Shown here in pieces: positions 41,898 to 50,751 of a stretch of DNA of 64,000 nt. Where the stretch lies: contig JAVJON010000019.1 of the NCBI GenBank assembly GCA_040216765.1, forward strand, positions 235,912 through 299,911. Reading direction: 5' to 3'. The stretch's first letter is position 1. Each line of letters starts with the position of its first letter. The stretch is from Marinibaculum sp040216765 (GTDB lineage: Bacteria; Pseudomonadota; Alphaproteobacteria; Ferrovibrionales; Ferrovibrionaceae). The position numbers and the translations under genes were made by a program. Under the pieces are notes generated by a model, which worked only from the letters and a program-made list of their open reading frames with translations, did no database searches and was not told the DNA's origin.

Positions 41898-42296
41898 ATG
41901 GACGGCATGACCATCGAGATCCAGGTTCTTGGCTGGGCCGGCCTGCTGGCCGCGGCGCAGGTGATCCTGGCGACGATCCCGGCGAACCTGCAGCTGGGCT
42001 CGCCCTACCTGGCCTCGGCACGGGACGAGCAGCGCCCCCTGTCGGGAATCCCCGCCCGGCTGGACCGCGCCTTCCGCAACCATCTGGAGGGCCTGCTGCT
42101 GTTCGCGGTGGCGGTCGTGACGGTGACTCTGGCCGGTGCCGCCTCGCCGCTCACGGAGGGCTGCGCCCTGGCCTATCTCGCGGCGCGCATCGTCTATGTG
42201 CCGCTCTATGCCTTTGGGGTGCCATGGCTGCGGACCCTGGTCTGGGCGGTGGGCTTCGTGGCGACGATCCTGATGCTGCTCGCGGCGCTGTTCTGA
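41898..42296 (+). CDS. MAPEG family membrane protein
   Basis: 132 aa with four predicted membrane helices (residues ~8-28, ~60-80, ~85-102, ~108-130). The loop QLGSPYLASARDEQRP and RLDRAFRNHLEGLLLFAVAV (RxxxNxxE-type) are typical of bacterial MAPEG proteins, relatives of microsomal glutathione S-transferase whose bacterial members mostly have unknown substrates. ATG 41898; an internal ATG at 41907 is also possible. The next ATG is only 2 nt past the stop, so it is co-translated with the glyoxalase-like gene, hinting at shared detoxification. Confidence 0.88.
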   Translation: MDGMTIEIQVLGWAGLLAAAQVILATIPANLQLGSPYLASARDEQRPLSGIPARLDRAFRNHLEGLLLFAVAVVTVTLAGAASPLTEGCALAYLAARIVYVPLYAFGVPWLRTLVWAVGFVATILMLLAALF

Positions 42297-42298
42297 CG

Positions 42299-42664
42299 AT
42301 GCAGGTCCGGGTCACCGCGCAGCATCATGTCCTGGCAGTGCCCGATATCCGTGCCACCGCCCGCTGGTGGGTGGAGGTGATGGGCTTCGAGGTCTGGCTG
42401 CAGCCCGACGGCTGGATCTTCCTGCGGCTCGGCGCCTGCTCCCTGATGCTGGGCGAATGCCCGGACGCGATCCCGCCGACCGACCTGGGCGACCACCAGT
42501 ACTTCGCCTATGTCGTGCTGGACGATGTCGACGCCTATCATGCGGCGATCGCGGCCCGCGGCGCGGCGGTGGCGCCGCCGCAGGACCGGCCCTGGGGCAT
42601 GCGCGAGATGCCGGTCGCCACGCCGGACGGGCATCGCATCATGTTCGGCCAGGATCTGGGCTGA
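42299..42664 (+). CDS. Glyoxalase/bleomycin-resistance/VOC superfamily protein
   Basis: 121 aa, one VOC module: VTAQHHVLAVPDIRATARWW, VMGFEVWLQPDGWIFLRLG, YVVLDDVDAYHAAIAARGAA, MREMPVATPDGHRIMFGQ. Candidate metal or substrate residues are the His at position ~9 and the Glu in MREMPVATPDGHRIMF. VOC proteins include dioxygenases, glyoxalases and antibiotic-binding proteins; which one cannot be told. Coupled to the MAPEG gene upstream. Confidence 0.88.
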   Translation: MQVRVTAQHHVLAVPDIRATARWWVEVMGFEVWLQPDGWIFLRLGACSLMLGECPDAIPPTDLGDHQYFAYVVLDDVDAYHAAIAARGAAVAPPQDRPWGMREMPVATPDGHRIMFGQDLG

Positions 42665-42691
42665 ACGCGGTCGCATCCTGCCGGCGGCGAC

Positions 42692-42719
42692 TTGTGCCGT
42701 GCGGCGCACCGCCTATGCT
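42692..42719 (+). promoter_or_regulatory. Candidate sigma70 promoter of the enoyl-CoA hydratase gene
   Basis: TTGTGC (42692-42697), 16-nt spacer, TATGCT (42714-42719), placing transcription start near 42727 and a ~48-nt leader before ATG 42775. Moderate match to consensus. Confidence 0.4.
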
Positions 42720-42774
42720 TCCCGGCCGATGACGCCGCCCCCTGTCGGGGGATTCTTTGGGCCTGGGGGAATAC

Positions 42775-43566
42775 ATGGACTATCAGGACATCCAGCTCGA
42801 GCTGCGCGACAATGTTGCCGTTGTCACCCTGAACCGGCCGAACGAGGCGAATGCGCTGACCCTGCGCATGGCGCAGGAGCTGCACGAGGCGGCGCTTGCC
42901 TGCGACGCCGACCCGCTGGTGCGCGCGGTGGTGATCACCGGCGCCGGGTCCAAGATGTTCTGCGCCGGGGGCGACCTGAAGGGCTTCCTGGAGAATGCCG
43001 ACGGCCTGCCCAGCTTCATGATGCGGATCACCAGCCACCTGCATCGCTCGATCTCGGTGTTCAACCGGATGGAGGCGCCGGTGATCATGGCGGTGAACGG
43101 CACCGCGGCCGGCGGCGGCTTCAGCTTCGCGATGACCGGCGACCTGATCCTGGCGGCCGATACGGCAAAGTTCACGATGGCCTATACCGCTGCCGGCCTG
43201 TCGCCGGACGGCTCGTCCACCCATTTCCTGCCGCGCCTGATCGGCGTGCACCGGGCCAAGGAGCTGATGTTCACCAACCGGGTGCTGTCGGCGCAGGAGG
43301 CGATGGACTGGGGGCTGGTGAACCGGGTGGTGCCGGGCGCGGAGCTGATGGAGACCGCGATGATCCTGGCCGCCGACCTGGCCCAGGGGCCGACCATGGC
43401 GTTCGGCGTGGTGAAGGCGCTGCTGCTGGACTCGCAGAACGCGCCGCTGGACACCCAGATGGAGTACGAGGCCCGCGGCATGGCCAATATCGTGCGGACC
43501 CAGGATGCCCAGGAGGGCATCGCCGCCTTTGTCGAGAAGCGCAAGCCGAACTTCGTCGGCGGGTGA
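42775..43566 (+). CDS. Enoyl-CoA hydratase/isomerase (PaaG-like)
   Basis: 263 aa crotonase family member: VTLNRPNEANALTLRM, oxyanion-hole strand MFCAGGDLKGF, AVNGTAAGGGFSFAMTGDLIL and then GLSPDGSSTHFLPRLIG. The last block has the Asp that serves as catalytic base in PaaG-type delta-isomerases instead of the Glu pair of hydratases, so an enoyl-CoA isomerase or related activity is likely. ATG 42775 is preferred over an earlier in-frame start at 42757. Forty nt before the first dienelactone hydrolase gene, so possibly co-transcribed with it. Confidence 0.86.
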   Translation: MDYQDIQLELRDNVAVVTLNRPNEANALTLRMAQELHEAALACDADPLVRAVVITGAGSKMFCAGGDLKGFLENADGLPSFMMRITSHLHRSISVFNRMEAPVIMAVNGTAAGGGFSFAMTGDLILAADTAKFTMAYTAAGLSPDGSSTHFLPRLIGVHRAKELMFTNRVLSAQEAMDWGLVNRVVPGAELMETAMILAADLAQGPTMAFGVVKALLLDSQNAPLDTQMEYEARGMANIVRTQDAQEGIAAFVEKRKPNFVGG

Positions 43567-43606
43567 TCTCGCGGCGGCACGAAGGGTCAACCGGGGGAGC
43601 GATGCC

Positions 43607-44845
43607 ATGGGGTCGATGATCGATGTCCGCGCCGGGGATGGCGGCCGTTTCAAGGGCTATCTGGCGCTGCCGGAGAAGGGGTCGGGACCCGGCATCGTCG
43701 TGCTGCAGGAAATCTTCGGGGTGAACGCGAACATTCGCGGCATCTGCGACCTCTATGCCGAGGAGGGCTATGTCGCCCTGGCGCCGGACCTGTTCTGGCG
43801 GCTCGCGCCCGGCATCGACCTGGGCTACAGCGAGGCGGATATCGAGACCGCCTTCGGCCATTATCAGCGCTTCGACCCCGACCAGGGCGTGCGCGACATC
43901 GCCGCCGCCATTGCCGCCTTGCGGGCGCATGACGCCTGCAAGGGCAAGGTCGGCGCACTGGGCTTCTGCCTGGGCGGCACCCTGGCCTACCTGACGGCGG
44001 CGCGCACCGATATCGACTGCGCGGTCGGCTATTACGGCGTGGGCATCGAGAAGCTGCTGGGCGAGGCGAAGGAGATTTCTTGCCCGCTGGTGCTGCATTT
44101 CGGCGAGGCGGACAAATACAGCCCGCCGCAGGCGATCGCGCAGATCCGCGACGGCCTGTCCGCTGTCGAAGGGGCGGAAGTCCATGCCTATCCGGGCGCC
44201 GACCACGGCTTTTCCGCGCCCGGCCGCCCGGCCTATGACAAGCCTTCCGCCGGGATGGCCTATTCCCGCTCGCTGGCGCTGTTCCGACGGACGATGGGGC
44301 CGCACTACGACCTGTCGGCGCTGTGGGAGAAGCACTGCTACCACGAGTTCGCGGCCCGCGACGTGCCCGCGACCATGACGACCATGGTCGGGGAGCCCTA
44401 TGTCAACTCTATCCCGGTGATGACGGGCGGGGTCGGCCAGACGCATCTGGCGCGCTTCTACCAGCATCATTTCGTGCACAGCAATCCGGCCGACACGAAG
44501 TCGATCCCGGTCAGCCGGACGATCGGCGCGGACCGGGTGGTGGACGAGACATTGTTCTGCTTCACCCACGATATCGAGATGGACTGGATGCTGCCCGGCG
44601 TGAAGCCGACCGGCAAATATGTCGAGGTGCCGCTGGTCGCGATCGTCTGCTTCCGCGGCGACAAGCTGTATAACGAGCATATCTACTGGGACCAGGCCTC
44701 GGTCCTGGTGCAGATCGGCCTTCTGGACCCCGCGACCCTGCCGGTCGCGGGGATCGAGACGGCGAAGAAGCTGGTCGACGAGACCCTGCCCTCCAACACC
44801 CTGATGAAGCGCTGGGCGGAGAGCGGGAGCCAGGCGGCCGGGTAG
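43607..44845 (+). CDS. Dienelactone hydrolase / SnoaL-like fusion protein, copy 1
   Basis: 412 aa. N-terminal alpha/beta-hydrolase domain (~1-235) of dienelactone hydrolase (carboxymethylenebutenolidase) type: VVLQEIFGVNANIRGICD, GFCLGGTLAYL with the nucleophile Cys, HFGEADKYSP, and PGADHGFS with the catalytic His. From ~240 to 395 comes a SnoaL/NTF2-like domain (MTGGVGQTHLARFYQHHF, IGADRVVDETLFCFTHD, EHIYWDQASVLVQIGLL). The hydrolase domain opens lactones of the modified ortho-cleavage type; the fused domain may bind or pre-process the ligand. A G-rich site precedes ATG 43607. A close tandem paralogue follows. Confidence 0.9.
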   Translation: MGSMIDVRAGDGGRFKGYLALPEKGSGPGIVVLQEIFGVNANIRGICDLYAEEGYVALAPDLFWRLAPGIDLGYSEADIETAFGHYQRFDPDQGVRDIAAAIAALRAHDACKGKVGALGFCLGGTLAYLTAARTDIDCAVGYYGVGIEKLLGEAKEISCPLVLHFGEADKYSPPQAIAQIRDGLSAVEGAEVHAYPGADHGFSAPGRPAYDKPSAGMAYSRSLALFRRTMGPHYDLSALWEKHCYHEFAARDVPATMTTMVGEPYVNSIPVMTGGVGQTHLARFYQHHFVHSNPADTKSIPVSRTIGADRVVDETLFCFTHDIEMDWMLPGVKPTGKYVEVPLVAIVCFRGDKLYNEHIYWDQASVLVQIGLLDPATLPVAGIETAKKLVDETLPSNTLMKRWAESGSQAAG

Positions 44846-44970
44846 GGCTGCCCGACGGCGCCCGGCCGGATCCGGCCGCGTGCCCCCGGCGGGGCAGGTT
44901 TACAATCGACAACGAAAGCGCTTCGCTGCGATGCGCAGCGGGGCAGTGGATCTTCCGAAGGAGCGGTGCC

Positions 44971-46218
44971 ATGGGGACGATGATCGATATCCGTGCCGAG
45001 GACGGCGGCAGCTTCAAGGGCTATCTCGCCCTGCCGGGGAAGGGCTCGGGGCCCGGCATCGTGGTGCTGCAGGAGATCTTCGGCGTGAATGCCAATATCC
45101 GCCAGGTCTGCGACCTCTATGCCGAGGAAGGCTATGTCGCCCTGGCGCCGGACCTGTTCTGGCGGCAGCAGCCCGGGGTCGACCTCAGCTATAACGAGGA
45201 AGACATCCAGAAGGCCTTCGGCTTCCTGCAGGGCTTCGACCAGGCCGCCGCGGTGCGCGACATCGCCGCCACGATCGCGGCCTTGCGCGCGCATCAGGCC
45301 TGCAAGGGCAAGGTCGGCGCGATCGGCTTCTGCCTGGGCGGCACCCTGGCCTATCTGGCCGCCGCGCGGACCGACGTGGATTGCGCGGTCGGCTATTACG
45401 GTGTCGGCATCGAGAACCTGGCGGACGACGCGAAGACGATCTCCTGCCCGCTGCAGCTGCATCTGGGCGAGGTCGACAAGTACACCCCGCCGGAGGTGGT
45501 GGAGAAGATCCGCAGCCATCTGGCGGCAGCGCCCGCGGCGGCAGAGGCCGAGATTTTCGTCTATCCCGGCGCCGATCACGGCTTTTCCGCCAAGGGCCGG
45601 CCCGCCTATGACAAGCCGGCCAGCAGCATGGCGCATTCCCGCGCGATCGCGCTGTTCCGCCGGGTGATGGGGCCGCATTACGACCTGTCGGCCCTGTGGG
45701 ACATGCACTGCTATTACGAGTTCGGGATGCGCGACGTGCCGGAAACCATGAAGACCATGGTCGACCAGCCCTATGTCAATCACATCCCGACGATGACCGG
45801 CGGGGTCGGCCAGACGCATCTGGCGCGCTTCTACCAGCATCATTTCGTGAACAGCAATCCGGCGGACACGAAGCTGATCCCGGTCAGCCGCACGATCGGC
45901 GCCGACCGGGTGGTCGACGAGATGCTGTTCTGCTTCACCCACGATACCGAGATCGACTGGATGCTGCCCGGCGTGAAGCCGACCGGCAAGTATGTCGAGG
46001 TGCCGCTGGTCGCCATTGTCTGCTTCCGCGGCGACAAGCTGTATCATGAGCATATCTACTGGGATCAGGCGTCGGTCCTGGTGCAGATCGGCGTTCTGGA
46101 CCCCGCGACCCTGCCGGTGGCGGGGGTCGAGACGGCGCGGAAGCTGATCGACGAGACCCTGCCCTCCAACACCCTGATGAAGCGCTGGGCGGAGAGCGGG
46201 AGCCAGGCGGCCGAATAG
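44971..46218 (+). CDS. Dienelactone hydrolase / SnoaL-like fusion protein, copy 2
   Basis: 415 aa, the same two-domain design as copy 1, with roughly four of five residues identical by eye, including GFCLGGTLAYL, PGADHGFS and the C-terminal LPSNTLMKRWAESGSQAA. The main differences are in surface segments (RQQPGVDLSYNEEDIQKAFG) and a three-residue Ala insertion near 182-186. A 125-nt gap separates the copies, so this is an old tandem duplication retained with selection. Substrate specificity may have diverged. Ribosome binding site GGAG 9 nt upstream (of ATG 44971). Confidence 0.9.
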   Translation: MGTMIDIRAEDGGSFKGYLALPGKGSGPGIVVLQEIFGVNANIRQVCDLYAEEGYVALAPDLFWRQQPGVDLSYNEEDIQKAFGFLQGFDQAAAVRDIAATIAALRAHQACKGKVGAIGFCLGGTLAYLAAARTDVDCAVGYYGVGIENLADDAKTISCPLQLHLGEVDKYTPPEVVEKIRSHLAAAPAAAEAEIFVYPGADHGFSAKGRPAYDKPASSMAHSRAIALFRRVMGPHYDLSALWDMHCYYEFGMRDVPETMKTMVDQPYVNHIPTMTGGVGQTHLARFYQHHFVNSNPADTKLIPVSRTIGADRVVDEMLFCFTHDTEIDWMLPGVKPTGKYVEVPLVAIVCFRGDKLYHEHIYWDQASVLVQIGVLDPATLPVAGVETARKLIDETLPSNTLMKRWAESGSQAAE

Positions 46219-46300
46219 AGCCGCCGGACGAACGGATGGGAAAGCCGCGGGCGGGATCGACCCTGGCGGCTTGAGCCGACAGAAACGGGGAGTTGAGGAT

Positions 46301-47836
46301 ATGAAGAAGCTTCTGCGGGGCACGCTGGCCGCGGCCGTGCTTGCCGGTGGCATGGCGCTGGCGGCGCTGCCGGGCGATGCCCGGGCCGCCGACGACACGA
46401 CCCTGACCATCGCCTACAACGTCAACCTGCCGTCCTGGGACCCGACGGTGGGCGTGTCCGCCGTGAACCCGACGATCCAGTCGATCTACAAGTCGGTATT
46501 CGACACCTATATCGACCAGGATCCGGACCTGAGCTTCAAGCCCGGCATCCTGACCGAATGGGGCTGGAACGAGGATCGCAGCAAGGTCCGGATGACCGTG
46601 CGCGACGATGCCTTCTGGCATGACGGCAGCAAGGTGACGCCGGCCGACGTGGTCTGGTCGCTGGAGCGCGCGGGCAATCCCGACACCGGCAACCCGATCC
46701 AGTTCGTCTGGGGCAAGATCGGCAACTTCCAGGTCGACGGCAATACCATCACCGCCGACGTGAAGGAGTTCGAGCCGACCCTGTTCAAGTGGATGGCCTT
46801 CCTGACCGGCTTCGTGCTGCCGAAGGCCTATTACGAGAAGGTCGGCGCTGAGGGCTTCGAGAAGAAGCCGGTGGGCTCCGGCCCCTACATGGTCGAGGAG
46901 TTCCAGCCGAACGGCTTCGTGCGGCTGAAGCGCTTCGACAAGTACTGGGGGCCGAAGCCGGCCTTCGAGACCGTGGTGTTCAAGTTCGTGCCCGACGCCA
47001 CCTCCCGCGTGGCGGAGGTCGAGAGCGGCTCGTCGGACATCACCTTGGAGATCCCCTACGAGCAGTTCGACCGGCTGAAGGGGTCCGACGCACTGGACGG
47101 CGTCTCCACCCCGGTCTCCGACATCGGCATGATCTTCCTGAACGATGTGGGGCCGATGGAGGATCCCAACGTCCGCAAGGCCGCCGCAATGGCGATCAAC
47201 AAGAAGGCGATCGTCGACCGGCTGCTGCGCGGCTATGGCGTGCCCATCGACACCCTGCAGGCGCCGGAATACGCGGCCTTCGATGCCGGCACCACGATCC
47301 CCTACGACCCGGAGAAGGCGAAGGAGCTGCTGGCCGCCTCGGGCTATTCGAAGGACAAGCCGGTCAGGTTCACCATCCAGACGACCCGCGGCTTCAAGCC
47401 GAAGGATTACGAGATGATCCAGGCGATCGTCGGGATGTGGCGCAATGTCGGGATCGAGGCCGATATCGAGGTCTACGAGATCGCCAAGCATTACGAGCTG
47501 CGCGCCCGCGACGAGCTGGCCCCGGCGGCGTTCTACAACTGGGGCAATGCGATCGGCGACCCGGCGACCTCGACCGGCTTCGCCATGTTCGGCCCCTCGC
47601 CGCATTCGGTCTGGGACACCGACGACCTGGACGGCATGATCGGCCCGCTCTGGGGCGAGCCGGACGAGGCCACGCGGATCGCCGGCTACAAGGCGGTCGA
47701 CAAGTACATCGCGGAGAATGCCTATGTGATCCCGCTGCTGCAGTACGTGCAGCCGATCGTGTATCGCAAGGGGCTGACGGTGACCCCGCATGTCGCCAAT
47801 TTCGTCCTGCCGCAGAACGTCAAGCCGGCCATGTGA
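46301..47836 (+). CDS. ABC transporter substrate-binding protein, family 5 (peptide/nickel type)
   Basis: 511 aa. Sec signal peptide (~1-29, MKKLLRGTLAAAVLAGG to GDARA-AD) and the SBP family 5 blocks LTIAYNVNLPSWDP, LRPG-like FKPGILTEWGWNED, VRDDAFWHDGSKVTPADVVW, VGSGPYMVEEFQPN and VRKAAAMAINKKAIV. Delivers oligopeptides, or opine/nickel-like ligands, to the membrane complex; no lipobox Cys, so it is free periplasmic. First gene of a five-gene import operon; a strong hairpin separates it from the permeases. Confidence 0.93.
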   Translation: MKKLLRGTLAAAVLAGGMALAALPGDARAADDTTLTIAYNVNLPSWDPTVGVSAVNPTIQSIYKSVFDTYIDQDPDLSFKPGILTEWGWNEDRSKVRMTVRDDAFWHDGSKVTPADVVWSLERAGNPDTGNPIQFVWGKIGNFQVDGNTITADVKEFEPTLFKWMAFLTGFVLPKAYYEKVGAEGFEKKPVGSGPYMVEEFQPNGFVRLKRFDKYWGPKPAFETVVFKFVPDATSRVAEVESGSSDITLEIPYEQFDRLKGSDALDGVSTPVSDIGMIFLNDVGPMEDPNVRKAAAMAINKKAIVDRLLRGYGVPIDTLQAPEYAAFDAGTTIPYDPEKAKELLAASGYSKDKPVRFTIQTTRGFKPKDYEMIQAIVGMWRNVGIEADIEVYEIAKHYELRARDELAPAAFYNWGNAIGDPATSTGFAMFGPSPHSVWDTDDLDGMIGPLWGEPDEATRIAGYKAVDKYIAENAYVIPLLQYVQPIVYRKGLTVTPHVANFVLPQNVKPAM

Positions 47837-47871
47837 GCTGCCGCCGCACGGTTCCCATGCGGACAGGGGAG

Positions 47872-47899
47872 AGGGCGGCCGGCACAGCCCGGCCGCCCT
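47872..47899 (+). promoter_or_regulatory. 11-bp stem-loop between substrate-binding-protein and permease genes
   Basis: AGGGCGGCCGG (47872-47882) pairs with CCGGCCGCCCT (47889-47899) over a 6-nt loop; only a weak pyrimidine tract follows. A structure in this place commonly stabilises the highly expressed binding-protein message or partly terminates before the permeases. Confidence 0.6.
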
Positions 47900-47945
47900 T
47901 CCTCGTTCGATGCAGGGCCGGTCCGGCCGCAACACTGCCTGAGCG

Positions 47946-48950
47946 ATGCCCGCCGCCTTCGTCCTGAAACGCCTGGCGCTTGCCGTGCCGACCCTGGTCG
48001 GGGTCGCGGTGATCGTCTTCGTCCTGCTGCGCGTGGTGCCGGGCGATCCCATCGCGATGATGATCCCGCCCGGCGCCACCGAGGCCGACATCGCGAACCT
48101 GCGCCGGGTCTACGGCCTGGACAGCTCGATCCTGCAGCAGTTCCTGCAGTGGGCGGGGCAGATCCTGCAGGGCGAGTTCGGCACCTCGATCAGCATGCGC
48201 CGGGATGTGCTGGACCTGATCCTGGGCCGCCTGCCGGCGACCCTGGAACTGGCGGTCGCCGCCATCCTGCTGGCCGTGGCGCTCGGCACCGGCCTGGCGC
48301 TGCTGGGCACCTGGGGCCAGGGCGGCCCGCTGGAGGTGCTGGTCGACGGGTTCACCGGCCTGACCCTGGCGATCCCCGATTTCCTGTGGGGCCTGATCTT
48401 CATTCTGCTGCTGGGCGTCGCCTGGCCGATCCTGCCGATCTCCGGCCGCATCGACCCGCGGCTGGGGGTGGAGTTCGCCACCGGCTTCTACCTCGCGGAA
48501 AGCCTGCTGCGCGGCGAGTGGCGGATCTTCGGCGGCATCGTGGCGCACCTGGTCCTGCCGGCGGTGGCGCTGGCCCTGCCGCTGGTGGCGGCGGTGGCGC
48601 GGCTGCTGAAGGCCTCGCTGCAGGCGGTGCTGCAGGAGGATTACATCGCCATGGCGCGGGCCCGCGGCATGGGGCGCTGGCGGATCATCCTGCGCGAGGG
48701 CCTGCAGAACGCCGCGATCCCGACCGTCACCCTGGGCGGCGTGCAGTTCACCTTCCTGATCGGCGGCACCGTGCTGATCGAGCGGATCTTCAGCTATCCG
48801 GGCATCGGCAACATGGCGATCGGCGCGGTGATCCAGCGCGACCTGCCGCTGATCCAGGGCCTGGTGCTGACCTTCGCCCTGATCTTCATCGTGGTGAACC
48901 TGGCGGTCGACATGAGCTATGCCGCGCTGAACCCGCGGCTGCGCCGATGA
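47946..48950 (+). CDS. ABC transporter permease, DppB type
   Basis: 334 aa. Six hydrophobic helices with the N-terminal signature LAVPTLVGVAVIVFVLLRVV, the PGD motif (VPGDPIAMM), a periplasmic segment with QFLQWAGQILQGEFGTSI, and the ATPase-coupling EAA loop DYIAMARARGMGRWRIILRE. One half of the inner-membrane channel of the peptide/nickel-type importer. Stop codon overlaps the DppC-type start (ATGA). Confidence 0.95.
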   Translation: MPAAFVLKRLALAVPTLVGVAVIVFVLLRVVPGDPIAMMIPPGATEADIANLRRVYGLDSSILQQFLQWAGQILQGEFGTSISMRRDVLDLILGRLPATLELAVAAILLAVALGTGLALLGTWGQGGPLEVLVDGFTGLTLAIPDFLWGLIFILLLGVAWPILPISGRIDPRLGVEFATGFYLAESLLRGEWRIFGGIVAHLVLPAVALALPLVAAVARLLKASLQAVLQEDYIAMARARGMGRWRIILREGLQNAAIPTVTLGGVQFTFLIGGTVLIERIFSYPGIGNMAIGAVIQRDLPLIQGLVLTFALIFIVVNLAVDMSYAALNPRLRR

Positions 48951-49837
48951 CCGGGGCAGTGGCAGCGCCGGCAGGGGGCGAGCGGCCGCGCACCGGCGCC
49001 CTGGCCGCGGCCCTGCGCAACCCGCGGGTCTGGTTCGGCGGCCTTGTCGGGCTGGCCCTGCTGCTGGCCGCGGTTTTCGCCCCGCTGCTGGCGCCGCACG
49101 ACCCGTTGCAGCAGGACCTGATGCTGGGCCAGCTGCCGCCGTTCTGGGTCCCCGGCGCGGAGCCCGGCTATCCGCTGGGCACCGACAGCCTGGGCCGCGA
49201 CCTGGCCTCGCGCCTGATCTACGGCGCGCGGGTGGCGGTGATCGTGGCCGTGGTGGCCGCGCTCGCCGCCGCCGTCCTGGGCACCGTGCTGGGGCTGCTC
49301 GCCGGCTTCTTCGGCGGCTGGGTCGATGCCCTGGTCAGCCGCCTGGTCGATATCTGGATGGCGTTTCCCGCCGTGCTGCTGGCGATCGTCCTGGTGGCGG
49401 TGATCGGCACCGGGCTGGAGGCGGTGATCGTCGCCATCGCCGTGATCGACTGGACGCGGTTCTGCCGGGTGATCCGCGCCGAGACCCTGGTGCAGAAGGA
49501 GCAGGACTATGTCCTGGCCGCCCGCACCCTGGGCCTGGCGCGGCTCCGCACCCTGTACAGCGAGGTCCTGCCCAACGTGATGCCGCTGCTGCTGACCCTG
49601 CTGACCCTGGAGATGGGCATCGCCATCATCGTGGAGGCGATCCTCTCCTTCGTCGGCCTCAGCATCTCGTCGGACGAGCCGACCTGGGGCGGGCTGATCG
49701 CCGAGGGGCGGCAATACGTGCACGACGCCTGGTGGATCATGAGCTTTCCGATCCTCTGCCTGATCGTCGTGGTGCTGGGCCTGAACGCGCTCGGCGACGG
49801 CCTGCGGCGGGTGCTCGACCCCGTGATGCGGCGATGA
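48947..49837 (+). CDS. ABC transporter permease, DppC type
   Basis: 296 aa. N-terminal membrane helix, then GTDSLGRDLASRLIYGARVA (the DppC hallmark) and five more helices; EAA loop DYVLAARTLGLARLRTLYSE and C-terminal NALGDGLRRVLDPVMRR. Pairs with the DppB-type permease to form the channel. Start at ATG 48947 overlaps the previous stop, and its own stop overlaps the next start in the same way. Confidence 0.95.
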   Translation: MTGAVAAPAGGERPRTGALAAALRNPRVWFGGLVGLALLLAAVFAPLLAPHDPLQQDLMLGQLPPFWVPGAEPGYPLGTDSLGRDLASRLIYGARVAVIVAVVAALAAAVLGTVLGLLAGFFGGWVDALVSRLVDIWMAFPAVLLAIVLVAVIGTGLEAVIVAIAVIDWTRFCRVIRAETLVQKEQDYVLAARTLGLARLRTLYSEVLPNVMPLLLTLLTLEMGIAIIVEAILSFVGLSISSDEPTWGGLIAEGRQYVHDAWWIMSFPILCLIVVVLGLNALGDGLRRVLDPVMRR

Positions 49838-50751
49838 CCGACGCCTATCTCGACATCGCCGGCCTGCACATGGCGGTCGGACGGGGCCGCCGCCCGCTGC
49901 CGATCCTGCGCGGGGTCGACCTTGCCGTGGCGCCGGGCGAGGTGCATGGCCTGGTGGGGGAGAGCGGCGCCGGCAAGTCGATGGTCGGCCGCACGGTGCT
50001 GGGCCTGCTGCCGCCGGCGGCGCGGGTCACCGGTGGCACCGTGCAGTACCGTGGCCGCGACCTGCTGGCGATGCCGGTGGCGGAGCGGCGGGCGCTGCTG
50101 GGGGCGAAGATCGCCCTGATCCCGCAGGACCCGATGACCGCGCTGAACCCGGTGCACCGGATCGGGCGCCAGGTGACGGACGTGCTGCGGCTGCATCTCG
50201 GCCTGCGGCAGAAGCCGGCCCTGGCACGGGCGGAGGAGCTGCTGGCCGCGGTGCAGATCCGCGAGCCCGGCCGGGTGCTGCGGCAATATCCCCACGAACT
50301 GTCCGGCGGCATGCGCCAGCGGGTGCTGATCGCCATCGCCTTCGCCTGCGATCCCGACCTGATCGTCGCCGACGAGCCGACCACGGCGCTGGACGTCACC
50401 GTGCAGCGCCAGATCCTGCGCCTGCTGAAGGAGATGCAGGGTCGCGCCGGCACCGCGATCCTGTTCGTGACCCACGACCTGGGCGTGGTCTCCAAGATCT
50501 GCGACCGGGTCAGCGTGATCCATGCCGGCCGCATCCTGGAATCGGGCGCGGCGACGGAAATCTTCGCCGCGCCGCGCCATGCCTATACCAGGGCGCTGTT
50601 CGCCGCGACGCCGCGCTACGACCGGCCGGCCGATGCGCTGCACCCGATCCCGCCCGCCCTGCTGTCCGCGCTCTGGGCCGAGGCCCATGAAGCGGACAGG
50701 GATGAAGCGGACAGGGATGCAGCGGACAGGGCAACGGAGGATGGCCGATGA
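49834..50751 (+). CDS. ABC transporter ATPase, DppD type
   Basis: 305 aa. Walker A GLVGESGAGKSMVGRT, Q-loop IPQDPMTALNP, signature LSGGMRQRVLI, Walker B LIVADEPTTALD and the H-loop VTHDLGVV are intact. The C-terminal extension is shorter than in DppD proteins with the oligopeptide-transport cysteine cluster, and ends in three copies of an (E/A)ADR(D/A) pentad. Powers import with the DppF-type ATPase, with which it overlaps by ATGA. Confidence 0.95.
   Translation: MTDAYLDIAGLHMAVGRGRRPLPILRGVDLAVAPGEVHGLVGESGAGKSMVGRTVLGLLPPAARVTGGTVQYRGRDLLAMPVAERRALLGAKIALIPQDPMTALNPVHRIGRQVTDVLRLHLGLRQKPALARAEELLAAVQIREPGRVLRQYPHELSGGMRQRVLIAIAFACDPDLIVADEPTTALDVTVQRQILRLLKEMQGRAGTAILFVTHDLGVVSKICDRVSVIHAGRILESGAATEIFAAPRHAYTRALFAATPRYDRPADALHPIPPALLSALWAEAHEADRDEADRDAADRATEDGR
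50689..50733 (+). repeat. Three tandem 15-bp repeats at the 3' end of the DppD-type gene
   Basis: Unit GAAGCGGACAGGGAT twice exactly and once as GCAGCGGACAGGGCA, in frame and encoding EADRD-EADRD-AADRA. The multiple-of-three unit length lets copy number vary without a frameshift; effect on function is probably small because the tail is outside the ATPase core. Confidence 0.9.
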
